From the NCBI GenBank assembly GCA_902984215.1, contig CADWAF010000193.1:1-14265 (forward strand): a DNA stretch of 14,265 nt. The letters run 5' to 3'. Positions within the stretch are counted from its first letter, which is position 1. Every line of letters begins with the position of its first letter. The notes beneath the pieces were generated by a model. The model worked only from the letters and a program-made list of their open reading frames with translations. It was not told where the DNA came from and ran no database searches. Positions 1 through 9,000 of this stretch are shown piece by piece. Both the position numbers and the translations under genes were made by a program. This stretch comes from Willaertia magna (lineage: Eukaryota; Heterolobosea; Eutetramitea; Acrasida; Naegleriidae).

Positions 1-335
1 ATCAATTAGTAAAGGAAAGATTCGTTTGCAGATTAATAGACATGGTTGCAGTTAAGGGAAAGTCACAAGGCGAAAAAGTATATGAAGTAGTTTGTAGGAT
101 GGACCACTCAACAGAGTCTATAGTGGAGCAATGTTTAAGTTATGAAAATATTTTAACAGAATGTTATTGGAAAAAAGATTTTACACTTGCCAAAGCTGAA
201 TTTGAAAGCTTTGGAAAGAAATATCCAAAAGATAAGGCAAGTATTGAAATGATACGAAGATGTGATGACTTTATGCATAGAGATGCTAAAATCTTTGAAC
301 AATGGGATGGTGTGTTTGTAGCTACAGAAAAGTAA
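1..335 (+). CDS. Class III adenylate/guanylate cyclase, C-terminal end (5' partial)
   Basis: The reading frame is open from position 3 and ends at TAA 333-335, so the gene begins to the left of the window; the first ATG at 42 is internal. The first visible residues (FVCRLIDMVAVKGK, then EKVYEVV) match the last strand region of the class III nucleotidyl cyclase catalytic domain, where the family has a 'V-KGK-x-x-P-VYEV' type ending. About 60 further residues follow, with a helical TPR-like pattern (YENILTECYWKKDF, AKAEFESF, YPKDKAS, RRCDDF) and a closing EQWDGVF. A similar tail follows the catalytic domain in many bacterial and protist cyclases. The metal-binding and base-recognition residues lie outside the window, so cAMP cannot be told from cGMP as product, nor can activity be judged. 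The family call is fairly secure, the substrate is unknown. Confidence 0.72.
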   Translation, partial: QLVKERFVCRLIDMVAVKGKSQGEKVYEVVCRMDHSTESIVEQCLSYENILTECYWKKDFTLAKAEFESFGKKYPKDKASIEMIRRCDDFMHRDAKIFEQWDGVFVATEK

Positions 336-424
336 ACCAATTAACAACTAATAATTATTAACAACAAAGAAATTTCTTCCAAAAAGAACAGTGCAAATCC
401 AAATAACCAAACATTGTAAATCTA

Positions 425-451
425 ATGCACCACCGGTTCTACTTTTTGTAA
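425..451 (+). promoter_or_regulatory. Possible short upstream ORF in the leader of the 521-2758 gene
   Basis: ATG at 425 opens an eight-codon frame that ends at TAA 449-451, about 70 bases before the chosen start at 521. If transcription starts left of 425 this uORF would lie in the leader and could reduce initiation at the main ATG. The transcription start is unknown, so this is only a possibility. The rest of 336-520 is A-rich spacer without a recognisable element. Confidence 0.25.
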
Positions 452-520
452 TTGAACACAAGAAGCGAACAGGAACAAAAAAAATACGTCAAAGAACTAC
501 CTACAGTTGATAACATAAGA

Positions 521-2758
521 ATGATGATGGACAGTAGTGATGCCGGTGGTAGTGATAACAACAACAGTAATGGCAACAATAAAAAACCATTAACAATTTT
601 TATTGAAATTGAAAATTGCATTTCCCAATTAGATCAATATATTTATCAAAGTTATATTGAAAGGTATCACAATAATAATCCTTCATTATGTAAATTACCA
701 ACACCTTTAGAAATGTTATATAAACCAAAAGATTATGTTTTACCTAAAGATTTACAATTTAAATTATTTACATTATTTACAGAGAAAACAGATTTATTTT
801 CAAGTACAACTTTTTTACAATTAGTTCCACATGCAAAAACAATTTTATTTGAAATTTTAAATTATGAAGAAAAATATAAAACAATTGAAATTAAATTATT
901 TACAAAATTAAATCCATTATCAAGTACAATTTATTTTAAAACTTTAAATAAATTAAATATTCCAAGTTTACCATTAGAAATTATTACAAATATTTTAACT
1001 GGAAAATTAAATTGGTTTTATAGTCATTTTGGCACAAAAAAGAATTGGTTAAAAAAAATTACAATTTTAGATGAAGATTTATTATTAAATGAAAATAATT
1101 ATTTTTTAAATTCTGCGGATATTATTGTAATGGCATATCCTTTAGTTAATGAAAAGAATAATAGTTTACAAAAATTAGTAATTTTACAAAGTGATTGTAA
1201 TGAAAATTATATTAAAGAAAATTTTAATACTTTACAAAAAGAAATTTTAACAAAAACTAATAGAAAGTTATTGACAATGAAAAATTGGAAAGATTGGAAG
1301 AAATGTTGGGAATTAGAATTTACTTTGGAAGATTTTGTTGATAAATTTCAAACGTCAACTGTCGTAAATGAAATTCAACAAACTATTATCAATCAAACAT
1401 TTAATGAAGTACCTTGGTTCATTCATGGTTCGATTGACTCTGTTGACATAGATAAGTTCTATCTATTTAAAGATAAATTACCCCCAGAATCAGATTGTAA
1501 TATGTTTATACGTTCTTCAGGAACAGAAGATAGAAATCTTTTTGTTTTAAGAACTTTAGATTTTAAAACTCCAATAAATAATGAAAAGGGATATATGTCA
1601 AATGTCTTTAAAGGGTTAATCGATGAAGCAAATAATGCTTTATTTACAAGTTATAATTTACATTTAACTAAACAATTATATCCAAACCCAATTATAGGAA
1701 AAGTACAACGTTTAATCCCATTAAAAGTAGTTCAAACTTTAATGAATATCTTGTCAAAAGTTAGAAGATCTAAACCATATAGAGAGTTATCAGTTAAAGG
1801 TTTAAATGTTCCTTCTTTTAAGTTAAAGAAGTTAACTGTAGAGGAAATTAATTTTAAAAATTTAATGAAACCTTTAACTATTGATGATTTTAAATATTTA
1901 GCTTTTCGTTTGGGACAAACATTAGCTTTAATTGAGGGTGTTGAATTATTTACGAAAAGTGACATTTCAAATTATTTTAATGAATTAAAACCTTTACTTT
2001 ATAGAGATGATAATGTTTTATATGAAGAAAAGATAAATATTTTAAATAATTTTAAAGAAATATTTATTGATAAAATTAAATATGTTATTTCTAATAGATT
2101 TAGTCATTTAAATATTTTATATTTAGATTTAGAAAGTATGAAGAAAGATAATTATAAAATTGAAAAGAATTTCTTTTATTTACAATGTAATGGATTTATT
2201 TGTGATTTAAAAGATAAAGAAATTAGATGTTTATCTTATGGTTTAGATCATCCTTTATTTACAAAAGAATTAAAAGATATTCCTGTCAGTTGGCCACAAA
2301 TAATTGTTGATTCTCAACCAACAAGTGAACATGAATTATTAAGCAACAATGATGAAGATAATAATAATATTTATATTCAATTATTTAAATCTAAAAGGGA
2401 AAGTGATTTAAAAGAACATCCTATTATGGTTAGTTTATTAGATTGGATTAAAGAAGATGAAGATGAAAGAAATGGTACATTTAATTTAGAAAGAGCAAAT
2501 AATCCAAAACAAATATTATCTTCAGAGATTTTAAATCTTTTAGATGAATTAAAGAAAGAAGATGATTTATCATCTTCTTTATTATTGAAACAAGTAAGAC
2601 AACTTAATTTTGAAAATTATTATTATGTTTGTGAATACAATAGAAAGGAAAGAAAATTAAATAAGATTGTATTTATGAGACATAAGATAACTAATTTACC
2701 TATTGTGGATAATGAAATTTTATTGGAACAAAATAATTTAATTCATTCTATTATTTAA
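521..2758 (+). CDS. Degenerate 5'(3')-deoxyribonucleotidase-like HAD domain fused to a putative nucleotidyltransferase-like region
   Basis: This is a single open frame of 745 residues. Three consecutive ATG codons (521, 524, 527) are the first in frame after the stop at 449-451; the stretch 452-520 has no ATG. After an Asn/Ser/Gly-rich leader, residues about 22-208 follow the order of 5'(3')-deoxyribonucleotidases of the HAD superfamily: a motif I strand (FIEIENC), a cap, VPHAKTILFEI where the family has 'PGA', the motif II strand (KLFTKLNP), then KLNWFYSHFG and KITIL. The catalytic residues are mostly gone: both motif I Asp are Glu (29 and 31), the motif III Lys is Asp, and the motif IV Asp pair is Met-Ala. 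Only the motif II Thr128 remains, so this half is probably not a phosphatase. Residues about 298-500 hold HGSIDSVDID (302-311), a compressed version of the GS...DxD signature of polymerase-beta-like nucleotidyltransferases, followed by EDRNLFVLR, FKGLIDEANNAL and a helical region. The last 250 residues resemble nothing I can name. The HAD call is fairly good; the second is tentative. Confidence 0.6.
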   Translation: MMMDSSDAGGSDNNNSNGNNKKPLTIFIEIENCISQLDQYIYQSYIERYHNNNPSLCKLPTPLEMLYKPKDYVLPKDLQFKLFTLFTEKTDLFSSTTFLQLVPHAKTILFEILNYEEKYKTIEIKLFTKLNPLSSTIYFKTLNKLNIPSLPLEIITNILTGKLNWFYSHFGTKKNWLKKITILDEDLLLNENNYFLNSADIIVMAYPLVNEKNNSLQKLVILQSDCNENYIKENFNTLQKEILTKTNRKLLTMKNWKDWKKCWELEFTLEDFVDKFQTSTVVNEIQQTIINQTFNEVPWFIHGSIDSVDIDKFYLFKDKLPPESDCNMFIRSSGTEDRNLFVLRTLDFKTPINNEKGYMSNVFKGLIDEANNALFTSYNLHLTKQLYPNPIIGKVQRLIPLKVVQTLMNILSKVRRSKPYRELSVKGLNVPSFKLKKLTVEEINFKNLMKPLTIDDFKYLAFRLGQTLALIEGVELFTKSDISNYFNELKPLLYRDDNVLYEEKINILNNFKEIFIDKIKYVISNRFSHLNILYLDLESMKKDNYKIEKNFFYLQCNGFICDLKDKEIRCLSYGLDHPLFTKELKDIPVSWPQIIVDSQPTSEHELLSNNDEDNNNIYIQLFKSKRESDLKEHPIMVSLLDWIKEDEDERNGTFNLERANNPKQILSSEILNLLDELKKEDDLSSSLLLKQVRQLNFENYYYVCEYNRKERKLNKIVFMRHKITNLPIVDNEILLEQNNLIHSII

Positions 2759-2767
2759 TTTTGTCAA

Positions 2768-2773
2768 AATAAA
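2768..2773 (+). terminator. Candidate polyadenylation signal AATAAA
   Basis: An AATAAA hexamer begins ten bases after the TAA of the upstream gene and is followed by a T-rich stretch. This is the usual eukaryotic signal, but the motif is common in AT-rich DNA. Confidence 0.4.
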
Positions 2774-2838
2774 ATTTTGTTTGGACAGTCGTAGTTGGGC
2801 AATCAACCAAGTAGTGAATTATTTCGTATTAGAGTTCT

Positions 2839-2886
2839 ATGACTACCGCCTTAAAAAACAATGAATTATTAAAAAAATGTCTGTAA
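2839..2886 (+). promoter_or_regulatory. Possible uORF overlapping the Tctex-1 start
   Basis: ATG at 2839 opens a 15-codon frame that overlaps the Tctex-1 start codon in another frame and stops at 2884-2886. A second ATG at 2861 opens a three-codon frame. Either would matter only if the mRNA begins upstream of it; the short 118-base spacer makes a start downstream of both quite possible. Confidence 0.2.
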
Positions 2887-3212
2887 ATGAAAAAGATTTA
2901 ACCTTAGATAAAGAGAAAATTCAAAGAACTGTTAAGGATGCTGTAGAATCTGTTATAAGGCATGATACTCCATATGATCATTCTAAAGTTGCCCATTGGG
3001 TGAATAGTGTTATTGATAAAACAATGAAAGCCTTAACTTCTTTATCAAAACCTTTTAAATATATTGTAACATGTGTTATTGTACAAAATAATGGAGCAGG
3101 ATTCCATACAGCCTCATCTTGTTATTGGGAAACTACAGATGATAGTCATATTGATAAATTTGAAGGACAAAATTTATATTGTATAACATCTGTCTATTGG
3201 ATTTCACTTTAA
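2877..3212 (+). CDS. Tctex-1 family dynein light chain (DYNLT-like)
   Basis: The 111-residue protein is a complete Tctex-1 domain, close to the usual length of the family (about 110-115). Visible landmarks are the N-terminal helices (VKDAVESVIR, then KVAHWVNSVIDKTMKAL), the core strand KPFKYIVTCVIVQNNGAGFHTAS (residues about 59-81, interrupted by no indel), the CYWETTDDSH turn and the closing strand NLYCITSVYWISL. Tctex-1 chains dimerise and bind the intermediate chains of cytoplasmic or axonemal dynein, where they help attach cargo; the sequence does not say which dynein is served. The gene has one exon. Its stop lies only 25 bases from the stop of the convergent GTPase gene, so its 3' UTR must run antisense into that gene. 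The family assignment is strong. Confidence 0.88.
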   Translation: MSVNEKDLTLDKEKIQRTVKDAVESVIRHDTPYDHSKVAHWVNSVIDKTMKALTSLSKPFKYIVTCVIVQNNGAGFHTASSCYWETTDDSHIDKFEGQNLYCITSVYWISL

Positions 3213-3237
3213 AAGAACAATCATTTAGAATCCTTTT

Positions 3238-3927
3238 CTATCTTTTCGATCCCTTTAAGGCATTTATAAACAACTCTAAGACTGAGGATTCATTCTCTTT
3301 GGCTGAAACCTCAAAGTATGTTAGACAAGAGTTTTTCTTGGCTAGGTTGACCATCTTTTCATGTGAGATAAAACGAGCTCTTCCAAAACCATTTTCATTA
3401 AATTCAGCTAGTAAATCTTTTTTTGTTCCACATAAAATTATTGGTGTATCTGTTGTGACTGAACGAATTTCTGGTATCCACTTTGTAAAATAGTTTGTTT
3501 AGCAAAATATTATAAAAATTTGTTTGATGTTTACAATAATACTTACGTATTGTAAAGCATCCTCAAAAGATGTTTCATTTGTCACATCCACACAAACTAA
3601 AAAAATCATTGCTCCTACATATTGTAGTTTTCTCTTTTCTTGACTTGATTTCTGCATGTCACTAAAACAATCCCATAATTCCATCTTTATATTCTTTCTA
3701 TCTACTTCTACAGTTGTAGAGTTAATTATTGTTTCTTTACTTGTAGCAACATCATCAGTGTTGGCGTCTTCGAAATGTGAAAAACAAAACACATTTATTA
3801 AACTTGTTTTTCCAGTTTTAGATGAACCCACCAGTACAGTCTTTATTGCAAAATCGGGATCGTTCAGCATTTCTTCAATGTATTTTGAAACATCTATGTC
3901 ATTATTTATGGACTTGCTTACAAACAT
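3238..3927 (-). CDS. Atypical Ras/Rho-superfamily small GTPase, two exons
   Basis: The model joins exon 1 (3927 down to 3547) to exon 2 (3480 down to 3238) in phase 0, giving 207 residues. G1 is intact (GSSKTGKT, residues 34-41). G4 is TKKD (146-149) and G5 is SAK (186-188); both come from exon 2, which is why the first exon alone looks truncated. The TKxD form and the WIPEIR segment before it recall Rho-type proteins, but the Rho insert is absent. G3 is abnormal: where the family has WDTAGQE this protein has WDCFSDM (85-91), so the invariant Gly of DxxG and the catalytic Gln are both missing. The C-terminus (KGSKR) has no CAAX or CC prenylation motif, and there is a 27-residue N-terminal extension before the G domain. 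I infer nucleotide binding with poor or no intrinsic hydrolysis, or conformational behaviour unlike ordinary Rho or Rab. The subfamily is not assigned. Confidence 0.82.
3481..3546 (-). other. Spliceosomal intron of the small GTPase gene (66 bp)
   Basis: On the minus strand the donor is GTAAGT directly after the codon for Tyr127 and the acceptor is ...ACAAAG. Removing it restores a frame that supplies the G4 and G5 motifs. If retained, its in-frame stop would add 15 residues and end the protein before them. Confidence 0.85.
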
Positions 3928-4280
3928 TTTTTACCAAGTTCCACTAGATAACCAAAGTAGGGACTGTTACACTCAATTTTCTAAGGTTTTTGCTTTCTTA
4001 CAAAAAACTGGAACTGACTGCATTTCTCTAAATCAATCTTTGCCACAGCCTCTTCGCCATAAGACACAAAGAACAAGGGAATTAATTAATTTAACAACAC
4101 TCGAGGAGGTTTTTGTCTTACCTCAATATTTGCATTGTCAACTAGCGTTACAGTAATAGGGATTTAATAATAGTTAAAAAAAATAGCCTTGTTGTTGGAT
4201 CACCTTCCTTTTCATATTATTCATAAATCGAAGTCTTCAATCTTTAAAAAAATCAGAACAAAAGGAAGAAATCTTTTTCA
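3928..4280. other. Divergent intergenic region between the GTPase and the F-box-like gene
   Basis: This 353-base spacer separates two start codons pointing away from each other, so it should carry both promoters. Open frames through it are short extensions of antisense frames and have no family resemblance. A GTAAGAC donor-like site lies on the minus strand near 4117 and could mark a 5' UTR intron of the GTPase gene; the acceptors I tried did not give a coding exon. I recognise no defined promoter motif or RNA gene here. Confidence 0.5.
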
Positions 4281-5840
4281 ATGGGCCAAGTTGCAGCAAC
4301 AAGTTCATCATCTAATTGTACCGATGATACTAAGTATTGTTTAGATGGTTTAGGTGAGGATGATTACTATTTTGCCGGCGATAATAATAATAAAAACAAT
4401 AAAAAACCAAATAATAAAAGTGTAAATATTGCTCAACAACAAGGTAGAGGAAGAGGTCTTTCAGGCTTTGGTGGTAATTCACCTGCTGGTGGAACTATTA
4501 TGGGATATTCACCAAGTAATTCATCTGATAACAATAATGATCTAAATAAATTTAAAGAAATGGATGATAAACTTCCGATTGATAAAGATTCAATGCCGGA
4601 TTGGATGTTAGATGAAAATTGGAGAAAGGAACTGTACTCTCTAGCCTATCCTTTACCTTTAAATCCTATCCACCCTGCCCATCAAAAAGATAAAAAGGCT
4701 ACCACCGATAACAAAACTGATGGTAATAATAAAGAAGTTGTTAATGATCCTATTACCACTGAAAGTACTAGTAATTTTGCGCTAACTAGTACTACTTTAT
4801 CCGTTAAGGCTTCCCCTTCTTTAAGGATAAAGAATATTGAAGGTCTTTTTTCCATAGATAATTATATGTCAATATTAGGACATATTTGTAGTTTCTTAGA
4901 TATTAGAAGTATTATTTATTGTAGATTAACTAACAAGAAGATTTATGAAGAGCTTGTTAATTATATAACACATTTTATATATGTACCAATTTTGGATGAA
5001 GAGACAAAAAGTAGTTCAGGTACACCTTTTTTTCCACCTCAACAAACACATTCTTCTTTTTGGGAGCCAATTATTAAACAATACCCTAACTTAGAAGTAA
5101 TTAAAATTCCACAATTACGTATTTATAATAATTATTTTAATAGTAAAAAAGATGTAATTTTACCAAAATTGAAGAATTTTAATGAAAAACATTTTGAGAG
5201 AAATATTATTAAAAATTATTTTCCAAATTACACTAAAATGGTTTTGAAGTGTAACGAAGAGAATTTATTTAACAATTTTGAAGAGTTGTCACAATATAGA
5301 CATGTTAATAGTTTAGAAATTTCATGTCTTAAAAACTGTAATAACGATGATTTAAATTTATTATTTGAGAATTTACCTTTGTTAAGAAGAGTTTGTTTTT
5401 ATTATTGCCAATTTAAAAATCATAACAGACAAGTTCAAATACCTGTTGAAGAAAAAGAGATAACAACTGTTCAGCAACAATTAACAAATAATAATAAAAA
5501 AGTTGCTATAGTACAAGAAAAACCAGTAGATTATATAATAGATCCAACGTGTGTGATAGATTTCACAAAGTTAAATTTATCTCTATTAGAAGAAATATCT
5601 ATATTTTGTATTCAATCAACATATAATGTTAGAGCTATTTTAAATGCTTCATTAAGAGGGGAATGCAAGAATTTGAATAAATTTCAGTTTAGTTCCAAGA
5701 ATAATGTAATTGGAGGTGCTGAGAAATTACTTGAATTTTGCAAAGAACAAAATTATTACCGCTATTTGTTGTATTGGATGGATTTTATCGATATTTTATG
5801 GGTACATTATTTACAAGAAAAATACAGGAACATTTGCTAA
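4281..5840 (+). CDS. Asn-rich F-box-like / leucine-rich protein with candidate N-myristoylation site
   Basis: The 519-residue frame starts at ATG 4281; an in-frame TAA at 4245-4247 supports that start. The N-terminus MGQVAAT fits the N-myristoylation pattern (Gly2, small residue at position 6). Residues about 8-180 are low complexity, with Asn/Asp runs, a GRGRG stretch and a more conserved-looking patch DSMPDWMLDENWRKEL (103-118). Residues about 188-235 read like an F-box: a Leu/Ile-rich helix (YMSILGHICSFLDIRSII) followed by CRLTNKKIYEEL. The remainder, to about 480, holds irregular hydrophobic repeats (LEVIKIPQL, VNSLEISCL, LPLLRRVCFYYC, LEEISIFCI) that look like degenerate leucine-rich repeats, a usual partner of F-boxes. 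If the F-box is real, the protein would recruit substrates to an SCF-type ubiquitin ligase, perhaps at a membrane. The motif matches are weak, so the function is inference. Confidence 0.55.
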   Translation: MGQVAATSSSSNCTDDTKYCLDGLGEDDYYFAGDNNNKNNKKPNNKSVNIAQQQGRGRGLSGFGGNSPAGGTIMGYSPSNSSDNNNDLNKFKEMDDKLPIDKDSMPDWMLDENWRKELYSLAYPLPLNPIHPAHQKDKKATTDNKTDGNNKEVVNDPITTESTSNFALTSTTLSVKASPSLRIKNIEGLFSIDNYMSILGHICSFLDIRSIIYCRLTNKKIYEELVNYITHFIYVPILDEETKSSSGTPFFPPQQTHSSFWEPIIKQYPNLEVIKIPQLRIYNNYFNSKKDVILPKLKNFNEKHFERNIIKNYFPNYTKMVLKCNEENLFNNFEELSQYRHVNSLEISCLKNCNNDDLNLLFENLPLLRRVCFYYCQFKNHNRQVQIPVEEKEITTVQQQLTNNNKKVAIVQEKPVDYIIDPTCVIDFTKLNLSLLEEISIFCIQSTYNVRAILNASLRGECKNLNKFQFSSKNNVIGGAEKLLEFCKEQNYYRYLLYWMDFIDILWVHYLQEKYRNIC

Positions 5841-5876
5841 TCTTCCATCATCTTTTTAAGCTTTTTGTCTTTACAA

Positions 5877-5882
5877 AATAAA
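5877..5882 (+). terminator. Candidate polyadenylation signal AATAAA
   Basis: The hexamer lies 36 bases after the stop of the F-box-like gene, inside the 205-base spacer shared with the convergent subtilase gene. Confidence 0.4.
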
Positions 5883-6028
5883 ATTTATTTTGAACCAATT
5901 TTTGTTTCTTTTCTGCGTGATGAAATTGATGATTAAATAGTTTGTGATAGTTTTCTTACTGAATAGCTTCTTTTGGTTGCCATTATACTGAATGTAGGTG
6001 CTATATTATAACTGTTTGATTTTAAGTA

Positions 6029-6034
6029 TTTATT
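6029..6034 (-). terminator. Candidate polyadenylation signal for the subtilase gene
   Basis: TTTATT on the plus strand reads AATAAA on the minus strand, 11 bases beyond the subtilase stop codon. A second copy overlaps the stop codon itself. Confidence 0.4.
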
Positions 6035-6045
6035 ACAAAAAAAAT

Positions 6046-9000
6046 TTATTTCCTATAAGCAACGTCTCCATCAAAACCAAATTGTTGTTGTGCTTCAATA
6101 TTCTTTGAAGAATACATAACTACTCCGGACTGTTTCTCCCTTAATTCTGTTGCTTGTTGATGCACTATAGGTTCGGTATAATTTGGTTTCCTTAAACAAA
6201 CAAATACTAGCGCTGCTGTAAAAACTATAAAGAATAAAATCAATACAGAACCAATAGGAACAACAACTGCTATAATTACAGTTGAATCATTTGGAGGGTT
6301 TACAACAGGGGTGACAGGAGTAACAGGGTTAACTGGAACTACTTCAGGATCATAATAAGTACAGTTATCAGAGTTAGAAGCAACAACAATGTTGCTGGAT
6401 GTAGTGACAACAAGGGCATAGTTTTGTGATCCTGATAACGCCTTGGCAGAAACTTTCAATGTAATCATTTTAACTCCGTTAGTTGTATCAATTTGTTGAA
6501 TATTAACTTTCTCCACAGTGTTTTTGTTATCCCTAGTTGACAAAGCATTTCCTCTGAACACTTCTACAGCTTCGGTATTAGTGTAAACATTTACTGTTAA
6601 ATCTAAATCATTTAAAAGAGATGGTTCAACAAGTTCATTGTTAGCAACATCATACCAAGTCAAAGTGGCTCTAATATAGCTATTGGAATTTCCATTCTTA
6701 CTTGCTTTAAAACAATAATATTTTGGAGAATTAGTTTTTTCTATAGTTTGTTTGTCATAAGGGAAAAGCTGAAAGTCAGAATTGGAAAATTTCAATACAG
6801 TGGATAGAGAAACAGCTCCAAAGCCAGTGTAATAATTAGGGTATGAAAGTTTGGAGAGATCGGTTCTAGTACTTAATTCATTTCCATCCAAAGCTACAGT
6901 TCCCTTAATTGCCATACCAGAGTTAATAAGAGTAGCCTTTAATAATGGACCAGAAGGGGCTGTCAGGCCTAGCTTGGTTCTATAGTATTCTCTAATCAAT
7001 GCAACATTACCTAAGAAAAAATTTTTAAGTAAAAAATAGATAATCACTCAATACTTACCTGCAGTGATTGGAGCACTCATACTAGTTCCAAGTAATGATA
7101 GAGTGGCAGCTCTATTTCCAAGTTGTGGGGAAATATCCTCACATTGATATGTAGAAATATCCCCGTCAGAGTGAGCGGATTGAATCTTATAACCAACATT
7201 AATAATGTCTGGTTTAAATCTGTCACCTACAGCAGGACCTCTAGCAGAGAAAGGAGCAAGGTTATTCTCATTAAATACTGTTGGATTATTCTGGTAAATT
7301 GCTTTAACTGCAGTAGAACAGCAGTAAGTTTTTTTAGAGGAATCTTGACAACAAGCTTGTTCATCAACAAAACCCAACTCTTGTGACTTTTTCAAAAAGT
7401 CTTCACCCTTAAGGGAAGCTATAAAACCTTCGTTTGATGAGGAGCTAGCACCTACAGAAATACAATTCTTTGCAACAGATGGTGCTATTACATTTCCTTC
7501 CTTTGAAGTAGCCCCACTGTTTCCAGCAGAAAACAATATAACAAAATCTTCGTGATCTCTAAGAAATCTATCTACTTGGCTTGCTTCAGTGTTGTATTGA
7601 TTACAAATTTTGCAACAGTCAGCTCCCCATTCCTTACGACATTGCTCATTAGTGACAGCACTTCCTGCTTTTAGTCCTAAAGAGGCAACATCCTTAAGTA
7701 AATAACAATTGCAGTCATATTTACAACTAACATAATTGTTATTACAACCCCAACTCATAGAGGCAATCTTAGGAGAGGCAGATGATATGTAGGCAGGAGT
7801 AAATAAATTTTGATAAAGATCTGCTGGGACATTAAGGGAATCAGGGTCTTTGGAATCGGTTGTATCATAGAAGTATATCTTAGAGTTTGGTGCTGCTCCA
7901 TTATGTTTTTTAAGTTCATTGTAGCTTGCAGCAGTTGTTAAAATACTGCCTGCTATGCTTCCAGCGACGTGACTAAAAGGTTTAAAATGAAATAGTAATG
8001 TGAAAGTAATACTTACGTTCCATGACCATCCACATAGTCCTGATAATCGGTTTTACTGTTGTAACGGTAAGAAACAATTTTTCTGTGGTTGGTGTTGACT
8101 GTGTTAATTGGAAGGGCAACCTGTGGGTCGTTGAAAAAACAATTATCCCTGTTTTTGTTAACAAAACGATTTAACTCTCTGTACTTACCAATCAATGCCA
8201 GTATCAGCAACAAGAATAACTTCTCCATTTCCAGTAATTCCTTGATCCCAAATAGGTGATAATCCATCGTTGGAAGAATGGCTTCCTTGAGATAACTTAT
8301 TGGCATAGTAATTTGTCACTTTATTTGGGAAATATCTGCCAATCCAATAAACTTCTGCTGTTTCTATCAATTTGTCTATGATAATGTTGGACAAATGTGG
8401 TAAAAATTTCATTCTTAAAATGTCCTTGGATTCCACTGTCAAAGCAGTAAAATCAACAGATTCTCTTAATCCCTTAATATTTGTAAAATAGGAATTCATT
8501 CTTTTTGCAAAATATTCAGTCTCACTTTCCTCCAAATTTGATAATATTGTTTCGATATTATGTAATAAATGAATTTGAATAGGGATAAATTGATCATTCA
8601 GCTTTTCAGTAGAATTAAGATGTTGTAAGTAAGAGACTGAACTTAATGCGCCTCTTTTCATAGATTTAAAATCGATGTTAGTTTTCCAATTCTTTTCCAT
8701 TGTGCCTATCCACTTAAAATAAGTATTTAATGACCTAATTTGGCTCTTTTTTGCCCTGAGATAGTACACGTTGTTAGTGGCGATAATAAATCTAGAGTTT
8801 TTTAATAAAAGGTCAATGGCACTGAATTCAAAAGTTCCTGGCATACTTCTCTTTAATGTAGAGTGATAGTTTTCTTTGAATTGAACTAAATAAATTTGTT
8901 CTTCATCAATATCAATAGGTAAACTACTATCTGTAAGCCAGTTAGAGGAAAGTTGCATGTTATTTTGTGTACTTAAGTGGAGAACATTTCCCGATTTAAA

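Noticed and set aside
452..520. Extension of the HAD-like gene to a TTG at 452
   Set aside because: A TTG start is not expected in a nuclear gene, and the segment follows directly after a stop; the ATG triplet at 521 is preferred.
2759..2876. A tRNA or small RNA gene in the spacer with GGACAG and GGGCAATCAACC
   Set aside because: No cloverleaf with a T-arm consensus could be drawn, and no polymerase III box pair was seen.
3179..4156. Plus-strand open frames across the GTPase gene
   Set aside because: They lie antisense to exons whose translation gives canonical G1, G4 and G5 motifs, and they show no family resemblance.
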